Of a DNA stretch of 38,592 bases, positions 1 to 8,948 are shown piece by piece. Every line of letters begins with the position of its first letter. The first letter of the stretch is position 1. Location: assembly GCA_013791745.1 (NCBI GenBank), contig VMTH01000160.1, forward strand, positions 1 through 38,592. The letters are read 5' to 3'. The position numbers were made by a program, and so were the translations under genes. This stretch comes from Candidatus Omnitrophota bacterium (GTDB taxonomy: Bacteria; CG03). The notes below the pieces were generated by a model. The model searched no databases. It saw only the letters and a list, made by a program, of their open reading frames with translations, and was not told where the DNA came from.

Positions 1-567
1 ACTGGCAATATCCTGAAGAACAACTCCCACGCTCAATTTTTCAGCCGGTTTAAAATTCATGCCCGCATCAAAACCGAAACCCGCCGCTGAATTGTTGTCA
101 ATAGACGAAGATAAATATTTCAGATTCATTCCCGCGCTGGCCTTATCATATTTCTTCGCGTAAGTGGCAGCTAATGACATATCGCTTGAATCAAACGAAT
201 CCCCCGTAAGGGAGGGTATTCCCGCCGACAGAGTCGCTCCGGGAATATCGCTCACTCCCGCGGAAAGTGCCGAAAACGCGAGCGCTCCGTTCCCCAGAGG
301 CATTCCATAGGAAAGCCACTGCATGCTCCTGCTGTTTGAAAGCATTGCCGTCATAAGGCTGACCTTACTTCCTTCAAGCGAAGCGATGCCCGCGGGATTA
401 TAATAAGCCGCCGCAAGATCGTCGCTGACACCGGCGAAAGCAGAGCCCATGCCCATGGCTCTGGCCGACACGCCCATTCTCAAAAACGGCATCGCGTCCA
501 CAGAACCCGCGTGAACAAGAGCTACTCCCAAAAAGGCGATTCCCAAAACAGTAATTATTTTTTTCAT
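1..567 (-). CDS. PorV/PorQ-type (UPF0164) outer-membrane barrel, C-terminus beyond window
   Basis: The first 189 codons of a minus-strand gene are open up to the window edge. The start is ATG at 567, preceded by a GGGGGGA ribosome binding site. An in-frame ATG ten codons upstream lacks such a site. Residues 1 to about 21 form a signal peptide (MKKIITVLGIAFLG then a VHA-like cleavage region). The mature N-terminus carries the PorV-family signature: SARAMGMGSAFAGVSDD followed by AAAYYNPAGIASLEG. Alternating beta-strand sequence follows. In known type IX secretion systems, PorV is the outer-membrane shuttle that binds the C-terminal domain of cargo proteins. Here the gene lies 59 nt downstream of the 2126-residue CTD protein, so it is the likely partner of that protein (inference). 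The C-terminal part is not in the window. Confidence 0.85.
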   Translation of the reverse strand, partial: MKKIITVLGIAFLGVALVHAGSVDAMPFLRMGVSARAMGMGSAFAGVSDDLAAAYYNPAGIASLEGSKVSLMTAMLSNSRSMQWLSYGMPLGNGALAFSALSAGVSDIPGATLSAGIPSLTGDSFDSSDMSLAATYAKKYDKASAGMNLKYLSSSIDNNSAAGFGFDAGMNFKPAEKLSVGVVLQDIAS

Positions 568-626
568 TATTTCCCCCCGTGCGCTTCCATTATTCATATA
601 TACATCCTGCGTTTTCATAAGGGCGC

Positions 627-3600
627 TCATCTGAGTAAGGCGGCCTTAATCACCTTGCTGTCGGTCCCCTGCGAAGTGCCGGCTTCAATTCTTATAAGAT
701 AAACACCGTTCGCGAGAAGCTTGTTTCCGTCGGTGCGGCCGTTCCAGAAGACATCATTCCCGTTGCTGAGAGAATTCGTCTTTGATGTGTACACAAGTTT
801 GCCTCCGAAGTCATAAACTTTGAGCGTTACAAAAGCATCCGCCGTCATATTGACTTTGATCTGAGCGTCATCTCCTGAAGACGGATCATAAGGATTCGGC
901 GCGATAAAAGCGCTATTTATTCCCACCGCTCCGCCGACAGTAAAAGAAATTGACTGCGTGGTTGATATTCCCTGCTCGTTTGTTGCCGTTATAGCAAGCG
1001 TGTGTGAACCGTCGGAAAGCTGAAGGCCCGGCCTCACTTTGTACTTGGCCGCAGTTGCTCCGGATGTATTGAGCGCCTCCTCAACGTCAGCATTTGCATT
1101 GACAATATTTTCATCAACCAGTCCGTTGCCGTCATTGTCAATTCCGTCGCGGTAAGCCTCATCATCGAATGAGGCAGTCCTGTCAACGCCGTCAAGCAGC
1201 ACTTTCACTTCTCTTATAGCCGAAAAGCCGTCCAGAATATCAGCCTCAATTATCGGAGACTTTCCAGCCATCCCGCCGTCGCCCGGCGACACAAATGCCA
1301 CCGCTGGAGCCGCGTCTATAATGGCAAGCTGAAACTTGGTAAAATGGCTTGTCCTGAAGTCAACCGTGTTGTTCACTATATCGCGGTTAACATTTGTTAT
1401 CCCTTCCGAAGACCATCTGGAATTTACAGTATCCCAGTAAGCCACTCCCAGTTTTGTCTCATCAGCGCCCGCAAGCTCATTATCCCTGTATGAGAATGTG
1501 ATGTCGCAAGTATTTGAAGTCTGGAAAGCTTCAGGTTCTGAAAGAACAAACTCCCAGGGCTCGCCGACCAAAGCTGTCACAATTGAAGCCTGCGTTGAAG
1601 GCACGGCAGATGTTGAAGCCTGATACACTATAAGCGTACTTTCATTTTCCAGATTAGCGTTAAAATCAACATCAACTATCCTGCCGACATTGAGATTGGC
1701 GCCATCGGGCTGAAAAGCTGAAGATTCGGAAGCTATTATCATATCCTCCGAAATATAATTACCGCTTGCGTCAATGGCTGTCACAAGGATCCTGACATTA
1801 CCGTCATTCTCCATTATCTCCGACATATCCACGCTCGCCGTATAAGGAGAAGCCGCCCCGATGACCGTGAGATAACGGTCAACATTAGTAACTCCATCTG
1901 TGGTCATCAGGCGGACCGTGATATTAGTCAGAGCCTGCGCGGATTTGATCTCCAATGTGCCTGTGGCTGTTAACTCCGTACCCGCGTAAGTTGACCCCAG
2001 TGTGACATTAGAAAGCGCCAGGTTCATCAACTTAGCCGTGGTCTTATAAACAATGACATTTCCCGCTGAATCGCGTTTTACTTCCACGCTGTAAACAGGA
2101 GCGATGGAATCATCCTGCTCAAGGCCGCCGGATTCAACGCAGATAGCCCTCAGCTCATAAATCCCTGAAACCGGCGCAAAGTTTGTATCGCAGGTCCACA
2201 GATCCCCTGCTTCTCCGATAGCGGCGCCTTTGGTGCTTCCTGACCAGTAAGTCCAGGAAGAACCCGGCACTCTGTATTCCACATTGATCTCGCTGGAACC
2301 CGCCGCGTTAACGAGTTCGTCGTATTCAATCATAGAAATAACGCCCGCGGCTGATATCTCTGTTATCGCCGCCGGCTTTACTATCGGTAAAACCGTGTCA
2401 ACCGTTATAGTAACAGTAACCGGGGACGGATCAGCGTTGCCGTCATCATCAACAGCCAGCGCCCTTAGATCATAACTGCCGTTTGACAGCGTTATTCCGG
2501 CGGGAGGGAAGTTGGCTGTGTTAGTCACAGTGGTAGCGCTTTCGCCGACAGCGGTGTCCCCTGCAAATGTCAACCAGTCCGGTGATGCCGATGCTTTGTA
2601 CTGATAGTAGATAACTCCAGAGTCGGTATTCGCCGCCCTGTATTTGACGGTGATAAGCTCGCCCGCGGTCACCAGGGCATCGCCTGAACGCACCTCAAGT
2701 CCGTCAACAGCGACGATCGAGGCCGGATTCGGCGTAACATCCTTGTAATTAACATTTTTCGTGACAGCATCAGTCCTTCCGCTTTTATCTTCAAGAGTAG
2801 CGGTAAAAACTTCCTGCTGATTATCCACAAAAACAGTGACATTCAGACACACCGTTCCCGAAAATCTATACGGATCAGCCGCTGTGCCCGCACCCGTCCA
2901 TGAAGTTACTGTATTCGCCGGAGACCATCTGTAATTAGCCGCAGGAATACCACCGCCAAGTGTTATTTCCAAATTGTCTATATCCGGGCTCAGTGTTGTA
3001 ACCGACCAGGTATAAGCCGTTCCCATATTGAGATTTATTTCCGTAGAAATTGAACTGTTCATCTCAAAACTGAGGATTTCAGGATCCGTAGCGTCAAGAA
3101 TAACATTTCTCACGGCTGACTCTCTAAAATTCCCGGCTTCGTCAACAGCCACCGCCTTAATAAGACAATTGTTTATATCGTTGCTAAAAGCCATTGCGCC
3201 CCAGTTCTGAGTCCACTCATCATCAGTGGTGTCCTCATTAGCTATCCTTGTCCATATGTAACCGCCGTCCAGAGAATACATAAAGTACGCATAAGCATTC
3301 TCCGTATCCGCTGTATCCGCAACCTGAGCATAAAGATCTATCCCGGCGCTCGTGTCAATCCGTTCGTTCTCAGCCGGTGAAAGTATGCTCACGGAAGCCG
3401 GAGCCGAATTATCCACCGATAAAGAAAAAATAGCCGGTGCGGAATCGGATATGCCCCTTGAGTCCTTAGCGACCGCCCTCACACCATAAGAACCATCGGA
3501 CAGACCGCTCACATTCCATACGGCTGTAAAAGGCGCTATGATTATTCTTGAAGCGCCGCCACCTGTGGCATCCTGCTGGTCCATATCCTCAAATGATACG

Positions 3601-6600
3601 CTGGAACCATCCGCAAAAGCAACATCAAACTGATAATCGTATGTCGCCGGAACCAGCGGAACGGTCACAGTCCAGCTTGAGCCGTGGAATTTCATAGACC
3701 TGTCATATGTGTTGTCTGTACAGTTGAATAACACGCCCGTTACCACGGTTGTGTCAATAACGACATCACCGCCGACGGTGTCCTGCTCCTGAATATATTC
3801 CATCAAGTCGGCGTAATCAAATGTAAAAGTCACATTTGTAGGCGTATTTGCCGTCGGATCACTGTCCGTGGCAATATCCGTCCATGAACCGCCTGAGGGC
3901 TTGTATTGAAATTTAACACTGGCGAAATCAACATTCCCTGTTACCCCGAGAGACGCGCAGAGAACCGCCTGCTTGCGAATGCGGCGGCCGGATATAATAA
4001 CCGTATTATTGCTTGCCGGATCAATCACTGCCTTGGGAGCGAGAGCCGCTTTGAGCTTCACCTGAACCCAGCCCGCTGAAACGATAGAAGACGGAGTTGT
4101 CATATTACTCAGCGCGTCCCACGCTTTTATTCTTATATCATAGGTGGTTTCCGCAAGGCCCGTTGTGTCCCAATTCGCTTCCCAAACCTGGTTTGTTGCG
4201 GTTTCCGCTGTTGTAAGATCTATCCAGGCCGCGGCTGTAGACACCTTATACTGGAAGAGCGCGCCGACAGCTTCATCTTCCACTGTCGCCTGAAGTTTAT
4301 TGTTTGAAGCCGAATAAACGACGGGGATTTGATCGACTGCCGGATTGGACGCATGATTGTAATTTACCACGATTCCCGCGTTGGGCACATCAACCAAAGT
4401 CATAATGTACGAATCCGGCCCGGCCTTAACCACGCCGTCATTACCTATGACAACCCATGGCCCGGAAGTATCAGTTACCGTAAGCTTTATGGCTTTTGAC
4501 TTATCAAAGTTAGCTCCGGCCGGACAGTAAGTTATATTGCCCGCTTTGTCCTCGGCGGAAAAATAATAGTAATAAGTCCCTTCTGAGCCGGAAGTCAGCA
4601 TTTCCTGTCTGGTATACCTGCCGAAAACCGCAATATCGGCGGAAAGATTTTCACTACCCGCGGGCGCGCCGTTGGAATCAACATAATATACTTTGACAGC
4701 GTCGCCGTCATTGGATATACCGTTTGTGTCGCTGGCATCAATTTCCAGCGTAAAATAAGTCCCTGTCCCTGCCTCGGCGGGGGCCGTCACCGTTGACACG
4801 GAAGGAATCGTTGTATCATAAATAAAAGACCTTGCTACCGTTGCCGTATTCCCCGCGTCATCAGCCGCTACAATGGACACCGAATATGTTCCGTCGTTAC
4901 TGCCGTCATTTTTAAGCGCTACCGGTATCTGGCATGTAAAACGGTTGTATATATGTCTCGGATTTGTGCCGCCGCCGGTATCCACATCACCCGTCAATGT
5001 CACTTTCGGATAAGGAGAATTATTGGCGCCGTAAACCCAAGTTCCCGCCGCGCCGGAAATCGTCACCGTTGAAGCGTCTATCGCGGGACTGCTTGCGTAT
5101 GAACCCGGCCCATCGACATAAATATCTTCAATCATCAGAGTTAATTTACTGACTTTATCCGTAACCAGGGCCGCGTAATTTACCGACGCCGCTTTTACCG
5201 GCCAGAAAGAAGCGGCTCCTGAAACGCTTGAAGGGTCAAGCCAGTTCGAACCCATAACCTTCTCCGTGCTGTCGGTTTCACCGTCGTTGTCCGTATCTGT
5301 CATTGTCGGAGAAGTCTTATCAACATTGAACGCGCGGGTCGCCGCGGCCATAGCGTTATCGAGAACGTCCTGCGCCTCAATTTTCACCGTATAAGCTCCG
5401 TCGGGAAGCGGGGTTGCCGGCGTATATGTCACCGTATAAGAACCCGTTACGGCTGAATAAACGCTCGTATGCGTCACAGGCGTATAAGCGTTAGCGCCCT
5501 GTTTAATCAGCATCACTATTTCGGAACTGTCAACGCCCGAAAGGCCGTAATCGCCCACGGTTGCCGATATGGCCGGTGAGCCATGTCTTAAAGTCGCACC
5601 CGCCGAAGGAGATGTAAATACCGCGGTTTGCGGCACCTGCGCGTCATAAATAAAATTTCCCGCCGACGGATAATTGGCAGCCGCCATAGAAGCCGGATGC
5701 CCCGCTAAATCGCTGGCGTATATTGTCCAAGAATAAACCGTACCTGAAACAAGAGCGCCGAGAGTGGAACCGCCATCCCAATTGCTTGTTAAATTAAGCG
5801 AAGTCGTGGATTTTCCTATTGTATAGTTATTTGTCTGGCCGCCGAAATTTGAGGAAGTCGCCACAACCATCACATAATCCTTTAAATGCGCTTCGCTGGA
5901 AGCCGTCCATGAAAAAACAGGGGTTTTTGTATTCGCGTGAGCGCCGTTGACGGGCGAAGTCAGCGAAACCGCTTCCGGCGTCTTGCTGTCAAGATATACT
6001 TTAAAACTTGTATCCCACGACGATGTGTTGCCCGCGCCGTCCTTAACCTTTATCCCGAAAGTAAGAGGATATGTCCCGTCTTTCCCCGTATTCACCGTAG
6101 AATTGTCTATGGTATACTGCACCTGGAATACTCCGCCGCCGAGGCTTGAAAAGCTTGTCGTGCCGGAACCGAGAGAACCAATAACCGAACCCGCTGAAAT
6201 TTCTATACAGTTGTTCAAAGTGACAACCGCAACATCTCCCCTCAAATTATTAGCCGTTTCGGCTACGCCGTTTTCCGCCACATATATGTTTACGTCAATC
6301 GTATCACCGACTTTGTAAACATTATCAGTCTCATTATTGCTCACCGATATCGTCGTGCCGTCGCTGGCATCCGGCGACCATGGTACCGCTGTTATGGCAG
6401 GAGCAAGGGTATCCGCCGTCATAACCGTGCCGTTGGCGGCGAGCGTCGGCTGAAGATCGGCGGCGCCGGTTAATCCTACAACAAGCTCACCCGCGTTATC
6501 AAGTTCCGCGCGGAACCGGTCGCCATCACCGATGCCGGATGATGTGCGCATGCAGACATAAAAATAGTTCGTATTCTGCAGCGTCACGGGACTGTTAAGC

Positions 6601-7007
6601 GTCAGTTTAACCGCTTCCGGCGATGCGCCTGTCCAAACCGCAGGCAAAAAAGTTGCCGCCCTCAGCGTTTCTATTCCGGTTCCTTCCCACTGGGAATTTG
6701 AGGAATCCTGATATAAGACTAAACCGCCGGCGGACAGGGTCAGCAGATCTGCGGAGGCATCAAAGCCCAGAACATTTGAAAGCGTGACCGTAATTGCATT
6801 AACGGTATAACCCGGTGTTGCATCGTTTGTTGAAATATCAATTCTGAAAAGAGGCACAACGCCGCTTCCGGCTTTTACAACCGCCGGTAAGGCGACTGTT
6901 GAGGTCGAACCCGCCGGAATACCGACCATATTCACGGCGCTTGTATTGAAAGCAAACGAACCTACGGCAAAAAACAACAAACCTAAAACAATTTTTTTAA
7001 AAGACAT
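627..7007 (-). CDS. Giant exported Ig-repeat surface protein with FlgD-like C-terminal domain (2126 aa)
   Basis: A signal peptide (MSFKKIVLGLLFFAVGSFAF) is followed by about 2000 residues of bacterial Ig-like repeats. About ten units carry the pattern DG-T/S-Y-x5-A-x-D-x-x-GN, for example DGTYSVSIVAADDAGN and NGSYDLRALAVDDDGN. Two Asp-rich, calcium-binding-type loops are visible: DTDNDGETDSTE near residue 569 and DGIDNDGNGLVDE near residue 1950. The last 90 residues or so match a FlgD-Ig/type IX-like sorting domain (LKVYDFGGKLVYTS, then VFWNGRTDGNKLLANGVYLI) and end in KVIKAALLR. The protein is probably displayed on the cell surface as an adhesin or matrix protein; no catalytic domain is recognised. 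It has its own candidate promoter and is followed by a PorV-type barrel. The signal peptide and tail are clear, but the precise role is unknown. Confidence 0.85.
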   Translation of the reverse strand: MSFKKIVLGLLFFAVGSFAFNTSAVNMVGIPAGSTSTVALPAVVKAGSGVVPLFRIDISTNDATPGYTVNAITVTLSNVLGFDASADLLTLSAGGLVLYQDSSNSQWEGTGIETLRAATFLPAVWTGASPEAVKLTLNSPVTLQNTNYFYVCMRTSSGIGDGDRFRAELDNAGELVVGLTGAADLQPTLAANGTVMTADTLAPAITAVPWSPDASDGTTISVSNNETDNVYKVGDTIDVNIYVAENGVAETANNLRGDVAVVTLNNCIEISAGSVIGSLGSGTTSFSSLGGGVFQVQYTIDNSTVNTGKDGTYPLTFGIKVKDGAGNTSSWDTSFKVYLDSKTPEAVSLTSPVNGAHANTKTPVFSWTASSEAHLKDYVMVVATSSNFGGQTNNYTIGKSTTSLNLTSNWDGGSTLGALVSGTVYSWTIYASDLAGHPASMAAANYPSAGNFIYDAQVPQTAVFTSPSAGATLRHGSPAISATVGDYGLSGVDSSEIVMLIKQGANAYTPVTHTSVYSAVTGSYTVTYTPATPLPDGAYTVKIEAQDVLDNAMAAATRAFNVDKTSPTMTDTDNDGETDSTEKVMGSNWLDPSSVSGAASFWPVKAASVNYAALVTDKVSKLTLMIEDIYVDGPGSYASSPAIDASTVTISGAAGTWVYGANNSPYPKVTLTGDVDTGGGTNPRHIYNRFTCQIPVALKNDGSNDGTYSVSIVAADDAGNTATVARSFIYDTTIPSVSTVTAPAEAGTGTYFTLEIDASDTNGISNDGDAVKVYYVDSNGAPAGSENLSADIAVFGRYTRQEMLTSGSEGTYYYYFSAEDKAGNITYCPAGANFDKSKAIKLTVTDTSGPWVVIGNDGVVKAGPDSYIMTLVDVPNAGIVVNYNHASNPAVDQIPVVYSASNNKLQATVEDEAVGALFQYKVSTAAAWIDLTTAETATNQVWEANWDTTGLAETTYDIRIKAWDALSNMTTPSSIVSAGWVQVKLKAALAPKAVIDPASNNTVIISGRRIRKQAVLCASLGVTGNVDFASVKFQYKPSGGSWTDIATDSDPTANTPTNVTFTFDYADLMEYIQEQDTVGGDVVIDTTVVTGVLFNCTDNTYDRSMKFHGSSWTVTVPLVPATYDYQFDVAFADGSSVSFEDMDQQDATGGGASRIIIAPFTAVWNVSGLSDGSYGVRAVAKDSRGISDSAPAIFSLSVDNSAPASVSILSPAENERIDTSAGIDLYAQVADTADTENAYAYFMYSLDGGYIWTRIANEDTTDDEWTQNWGAMAFSNDINNCLIKAVAVDEAGNFRESAVRNVILDATDPEILSFEMNSSISTEINLNMGTAYTWSVTTLSPDIDNLEITLGGGIPAANYRWSPANTVTSWTGAGTAADPYRFSGTVCLNVTVFVDNQQEVFTATLEDKSGRTDAVTKNVNYKDVTPNPASIVAVDGLEVRSGDALVTAGELITVKYRAANTDSGVIYYQYKASASPDWLTFAGDTAVGESATTVTNTANFPPAGITLSNGSYDLRALAVDDDGNADPSPVTVTITVDTVLPIVKPAAITEISAAGVISMIEYDELVNAAGSSEINVEYRVPGSSWTYWSGSTKGAAIGEAGDLWTCDTNFAPVSGIYELRAICVESGGLEQDDSIAPVYSVEVKRDSAGNVIVYKTTAKLMNLALSNVTLGSTYAGTELTATGTLEIKSAQALTNITVRLMTTDGVTNVDRYLTVIGAASPYTASVDMSEIMENDGNVRILVTAIDASGNYISEDMIIASESSAFQPDGANLNVGRIVDVDFNANLENESTLIVYQASTSAVPSTQASIVTALVGEPWEFVLSEPEAFQTSNTCDITFSYRDNELAGADETKLGVAYWDTVNSRWSSEGITNVNRDIVNNTVDFRTSHFTKFQLAIIDAAPAVAFVSPGDGGMAGKSPIIEADILDGFSAIREVKVLLDGVDRTASFDDEAYRDGIDNDGNGLVDENIVNANADVEEALNTSGATAAKYKVRPGLQLSDGSHTLAITATNEQGISTTQSISFTVGGAVGINSAFIAPNPYDPSSGDDAQIKVNMTADAFVTLKVYDFGGKLVYTSKTNSLSNGNDVFWNGRTDGNKLLANGVYLIRIEAGTSQGTDSKVIKAALLR

Positions 7008-7129
7008 TAAAGCCCCCTTTCTGTTAATTCGTGATATTCCGGCAGTTTTTTCGTTATCCGGAATTTTGTGACAAATCCGCTCACCGCCGGCTTATGTTTC
7101 GTGATAAACCTAACACTTCTCATAGCTCT

Positions 7130-7159
7130 TTTCTATCATTTTCAGCCAAAATTTGTCAA
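7130..7159 (-). promoter_or_regulatory. Sigma70-like promoter for the 2126-aa surface protein
   Basis: On the minus strand an exact TTGACA (7159-7154) is followed after 18 bp by TAGAAA (7135-7130), which matches 4 of 6 positions of the -10 consensus. A transcript would start near 7123 and have a 5' leader of about 115 nt before the ATG at 7007. The site lies in the 193-nt gap between the PorQ-like gene and the giant gene, the only gap above 100 nt in this part of the window. The leader also contains a 7-bp inverted repeat (7036-7042 with 7058-7064, ATTCCGG/CCGGAAT) of unknown role. An AGAAAGGGGG ribosome binding site lies just before the ATG. Confidence 0.4.
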
Positions 7160-7200
7160 GAGGAAAAAATTCCAGTGAAAAAAGGGAACCGCCCGCAATC

Positions 7201-8094
7201 TCAGAATTTGACGCCGACGCTCGTTATGTACGCGTAGCCCAGAGCGCCGTGCGGGAGAAAAGCGAAATCCGCGAAATAGCCCCCGTCCTGCCAGCCCAGG
7301 CCGAAACTGAGGTTCAGGTCATCCTGATAAGACGAACCTATTCTCAGCGTGAGATTTTTCTGCCGCTTGAATTCAATGCCGAGAAGATACTGTATCTTCT
7401 CATATCCGGTGAGTTTCACCTCGCTGACGAGATAGAACCTGCCCATTTTCTGAAGGGCGCCGATCTGCAAGGACCGGGGAAGTTCCTCTTTTTCATTTAT
7501 TATTTTTTTCTTTCCTCCGAAGTTCTCAACCACCGCGCCGAAAGCTGTCGTGCGGGAGGGCTGTGTCAAAAATCCTATATCCCACGCGTGATGATTGTAA
7601 TCATTACCGTAAATTTTCTGACTGAGCTGTTTGTATGTCACGCCCGTGACGGTGTAGCGTTTCAGGCGGAGGCCGTATGACATGCTCAGAACGCCGTATC
7701 TGTCCGTGAAATCTCCGAGCTTTTCACCTGCGGCATCCCGCGCCGTATCCTCAAAACTGTAATTCTGCCAGCTCAAACCGAAATGCCCGGCGTTGACTGA
7801 TGCGGCATTCTGCTTTGTTGACATATACCACGCGTTCTGGGAAAAAGACGCCGCTCTTTCCTGCTTAAAAGCCAGCATCGCGGGATTGACCCGCCAGCAA
7901 TCACGGCCCTCCCACAGCGCGGAGGCCCCGTTCATCGCCGCCAGCCGCGCCGACGCGGGTATCTTAAGAAAAGCGAAGCTCCTTGTGCCGGGGTCTTCCG
8001 CGAATGCTAAATGAATAAATAACAAAATAAAAATCAAAACCGCGGGTAGGCGAAAGCTGTGCGCAGTCTTTGGTTTCTCGGCTGTTCTTCTCAT
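7201..8094 (-). CDS. PorQ/PorV-like exported barrel (297 aa)
   Basis: An N-terminal signal segment (VLIFILLFIHLAFA) is followed by a degenerate PorV-family signature: SFAFLKIPASARLAAMNGAS, then CWRVNPAMLAF, where other members have YNPAGL. The rest alternates polar and hydrophobic residues with many Tyr/Phe and ends in ITSVGVKF, with a terminal Phe as is common for outer-membrane barrels. The length fits PorQ-type proteins (about 300-350 aa). Its ATG overlaps the stop of the lamin-tail/CTD gene by 4 nt (ATGA), so the two are probably translationally coupled. I infer it is the partner barrel of that CTD protein. The family assignment is moderately secure; a role in secretion is inference. Confidence 0.75.
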   Translation of the reverse strand: MRRTAEKPKTAHSFRLPAVLIFILLFIHLAFAEDPGTRSFAFLKIPASARLAAMNGASALWEGRDCWRVNPAMLAFKQERAASFSQNAWYMSTKQNAASVNAGHFGLSWQNYSFEDTARDAAGEKLGDFTDRYGVLSMSYGLRLKRYTVTGVTYKQLSQKIYGNDYNHHAWDIGFLTQPSRTTAFGAVVENFGGKKKIINEKEELPRSLQIGALQKMGRFYLVSEVKLTGYEKIQYLLGIEFKRQKNLTLRIGSSYQDDLNLSFGLGWQDGGYFADFAFLPHGALGYAYITSVGVKF

Positions 8095-8948
8095 CTTATT
8101 ATCGTCATCTTTCCTTTTGCTTTTCCCTTCAATGCCTTATAAACGATAAAATAATTTCCCGTGGCGACAATGCCGCCGTGCCTGTTCCTGCCGTCCCATT
8201 CGTTGGTGCCGGTCAAGCTGGCCACGAGCATCCCGCTCACATCATATATCTCCACGCTCGCGTTGAGCGAGCCCTTATCGGCCGGCGAGATGATCGTGCA
8301 GCTGTTTGAGCCCGTGGGCATAAAAGGGTTCGGCGCGCTGTAGCAGACGCTCTCCGTCCTGAAACTTCCGTAGTCTCCCGACTTCGGCGTGGGGAAAGAA
8401 TTCACATAAAAATCAGCGGCGTTATTGCCGGTGTCGGCTCCGGCGGGATCTCTTGTGAGGGATTCGCCGCTCCCTGCCTCCTGGGCGGCAGTTCCTCCCT
8501 CGCCGTAAACATAGTCCGGCGACACATCGTCATACGCCACCCGATCCATTTCCACATCCGCGGAATTCACCAGCCGTATTCCCTGCAGAGAGCTGTTGCT
8601 CATCTGCAGTTCATTGGAATATATGAAATCCGGATAGTCCGCGCCCCAGTCGTACCGTGTGTGCACCCGCGACTGCGTCATAAGAAAAAAAGATTTGGCG
8701 CCTATGACAAAACTCTTTGTCGGCGAAGAGATCGTTATAAAATCCGTGAAACTGTCAACGCTGTCCGACTTCTGTATCTTCCAGTTCGTTATGGTGATAT
8801 CGGCGGATGTGTTGTTGTAAAGTTCTATCCACTCATACCCCTCATCGCCGCCGTCGGGGTCATAGACGAATTCGTTTATCACGACGCTTCCGGCGAACAA
8901 TCTGCCGCATGCGACCAGGACCATGAATAAAAATAAAGCCCGCCTCAT
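8091..8948 (-). CDS. Lamin-tail-domain exported protein with FlgD-like C-terminal domain (285 aa)
   Basis: A signal peptide (residues 1 to about 19, ending RLFA) is followed by a bacterial lamin-tail domain (LTD). Its landmarks are VVINEFVYDP, EWIELYNNTSADITITNW and a C-terminal strand region up to about residue 165. The last 75 residues or so form a FlgD/type IX-like domain: SAPNPFMPTGSN, VEIYDVSGMLVASL, NEWDGRNRHG and GNYFIVYKA, ending KMTIIR. LTDs occur in many surface proteins and are thought to act as binding modules; the ligand is not known here. The gene overlaps both neighbours by 4 nt (ATGA), between a FadL-like barrel and a PorQ-like barrel. It is the smallest of the four CTD proteins in the window. 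Confidence 0.85.
   Translation of the reverse strand: MRRALFLFMVLVACGRLFAGSVVINEFVYDPDGGDEGYEWIELYNNTSADITITNWKIQKSDSVDSFTDFITISSPTKSFVIGAKSFFLMTQSRVHTRYDWGADYPDFIYSNELQMSNSSLQGIRLVNSADVEMDRVAYDDVSPDYVYGEGGTAAQEAGSGESLTRDPAGADTGNNAADFYVNSFPTPKSGDYGSFRTESVCYSAPNPFMPTGSNSCTIISPADKGSLNASVEIYDVSGMLVASLTGTNEWDGRNRHGGIVATGNYFIVYKALKGKAKGKMTIIR

Noticed and set aside
7036-7064. Inverted repeat ATTCCGG/CCGGAAT in the leader of the 2126-aa gene
   Set aside because: The stem is 7 bp with a 15-nt loop and no T-run. I cannot support a terminator or a riboswitch from it.
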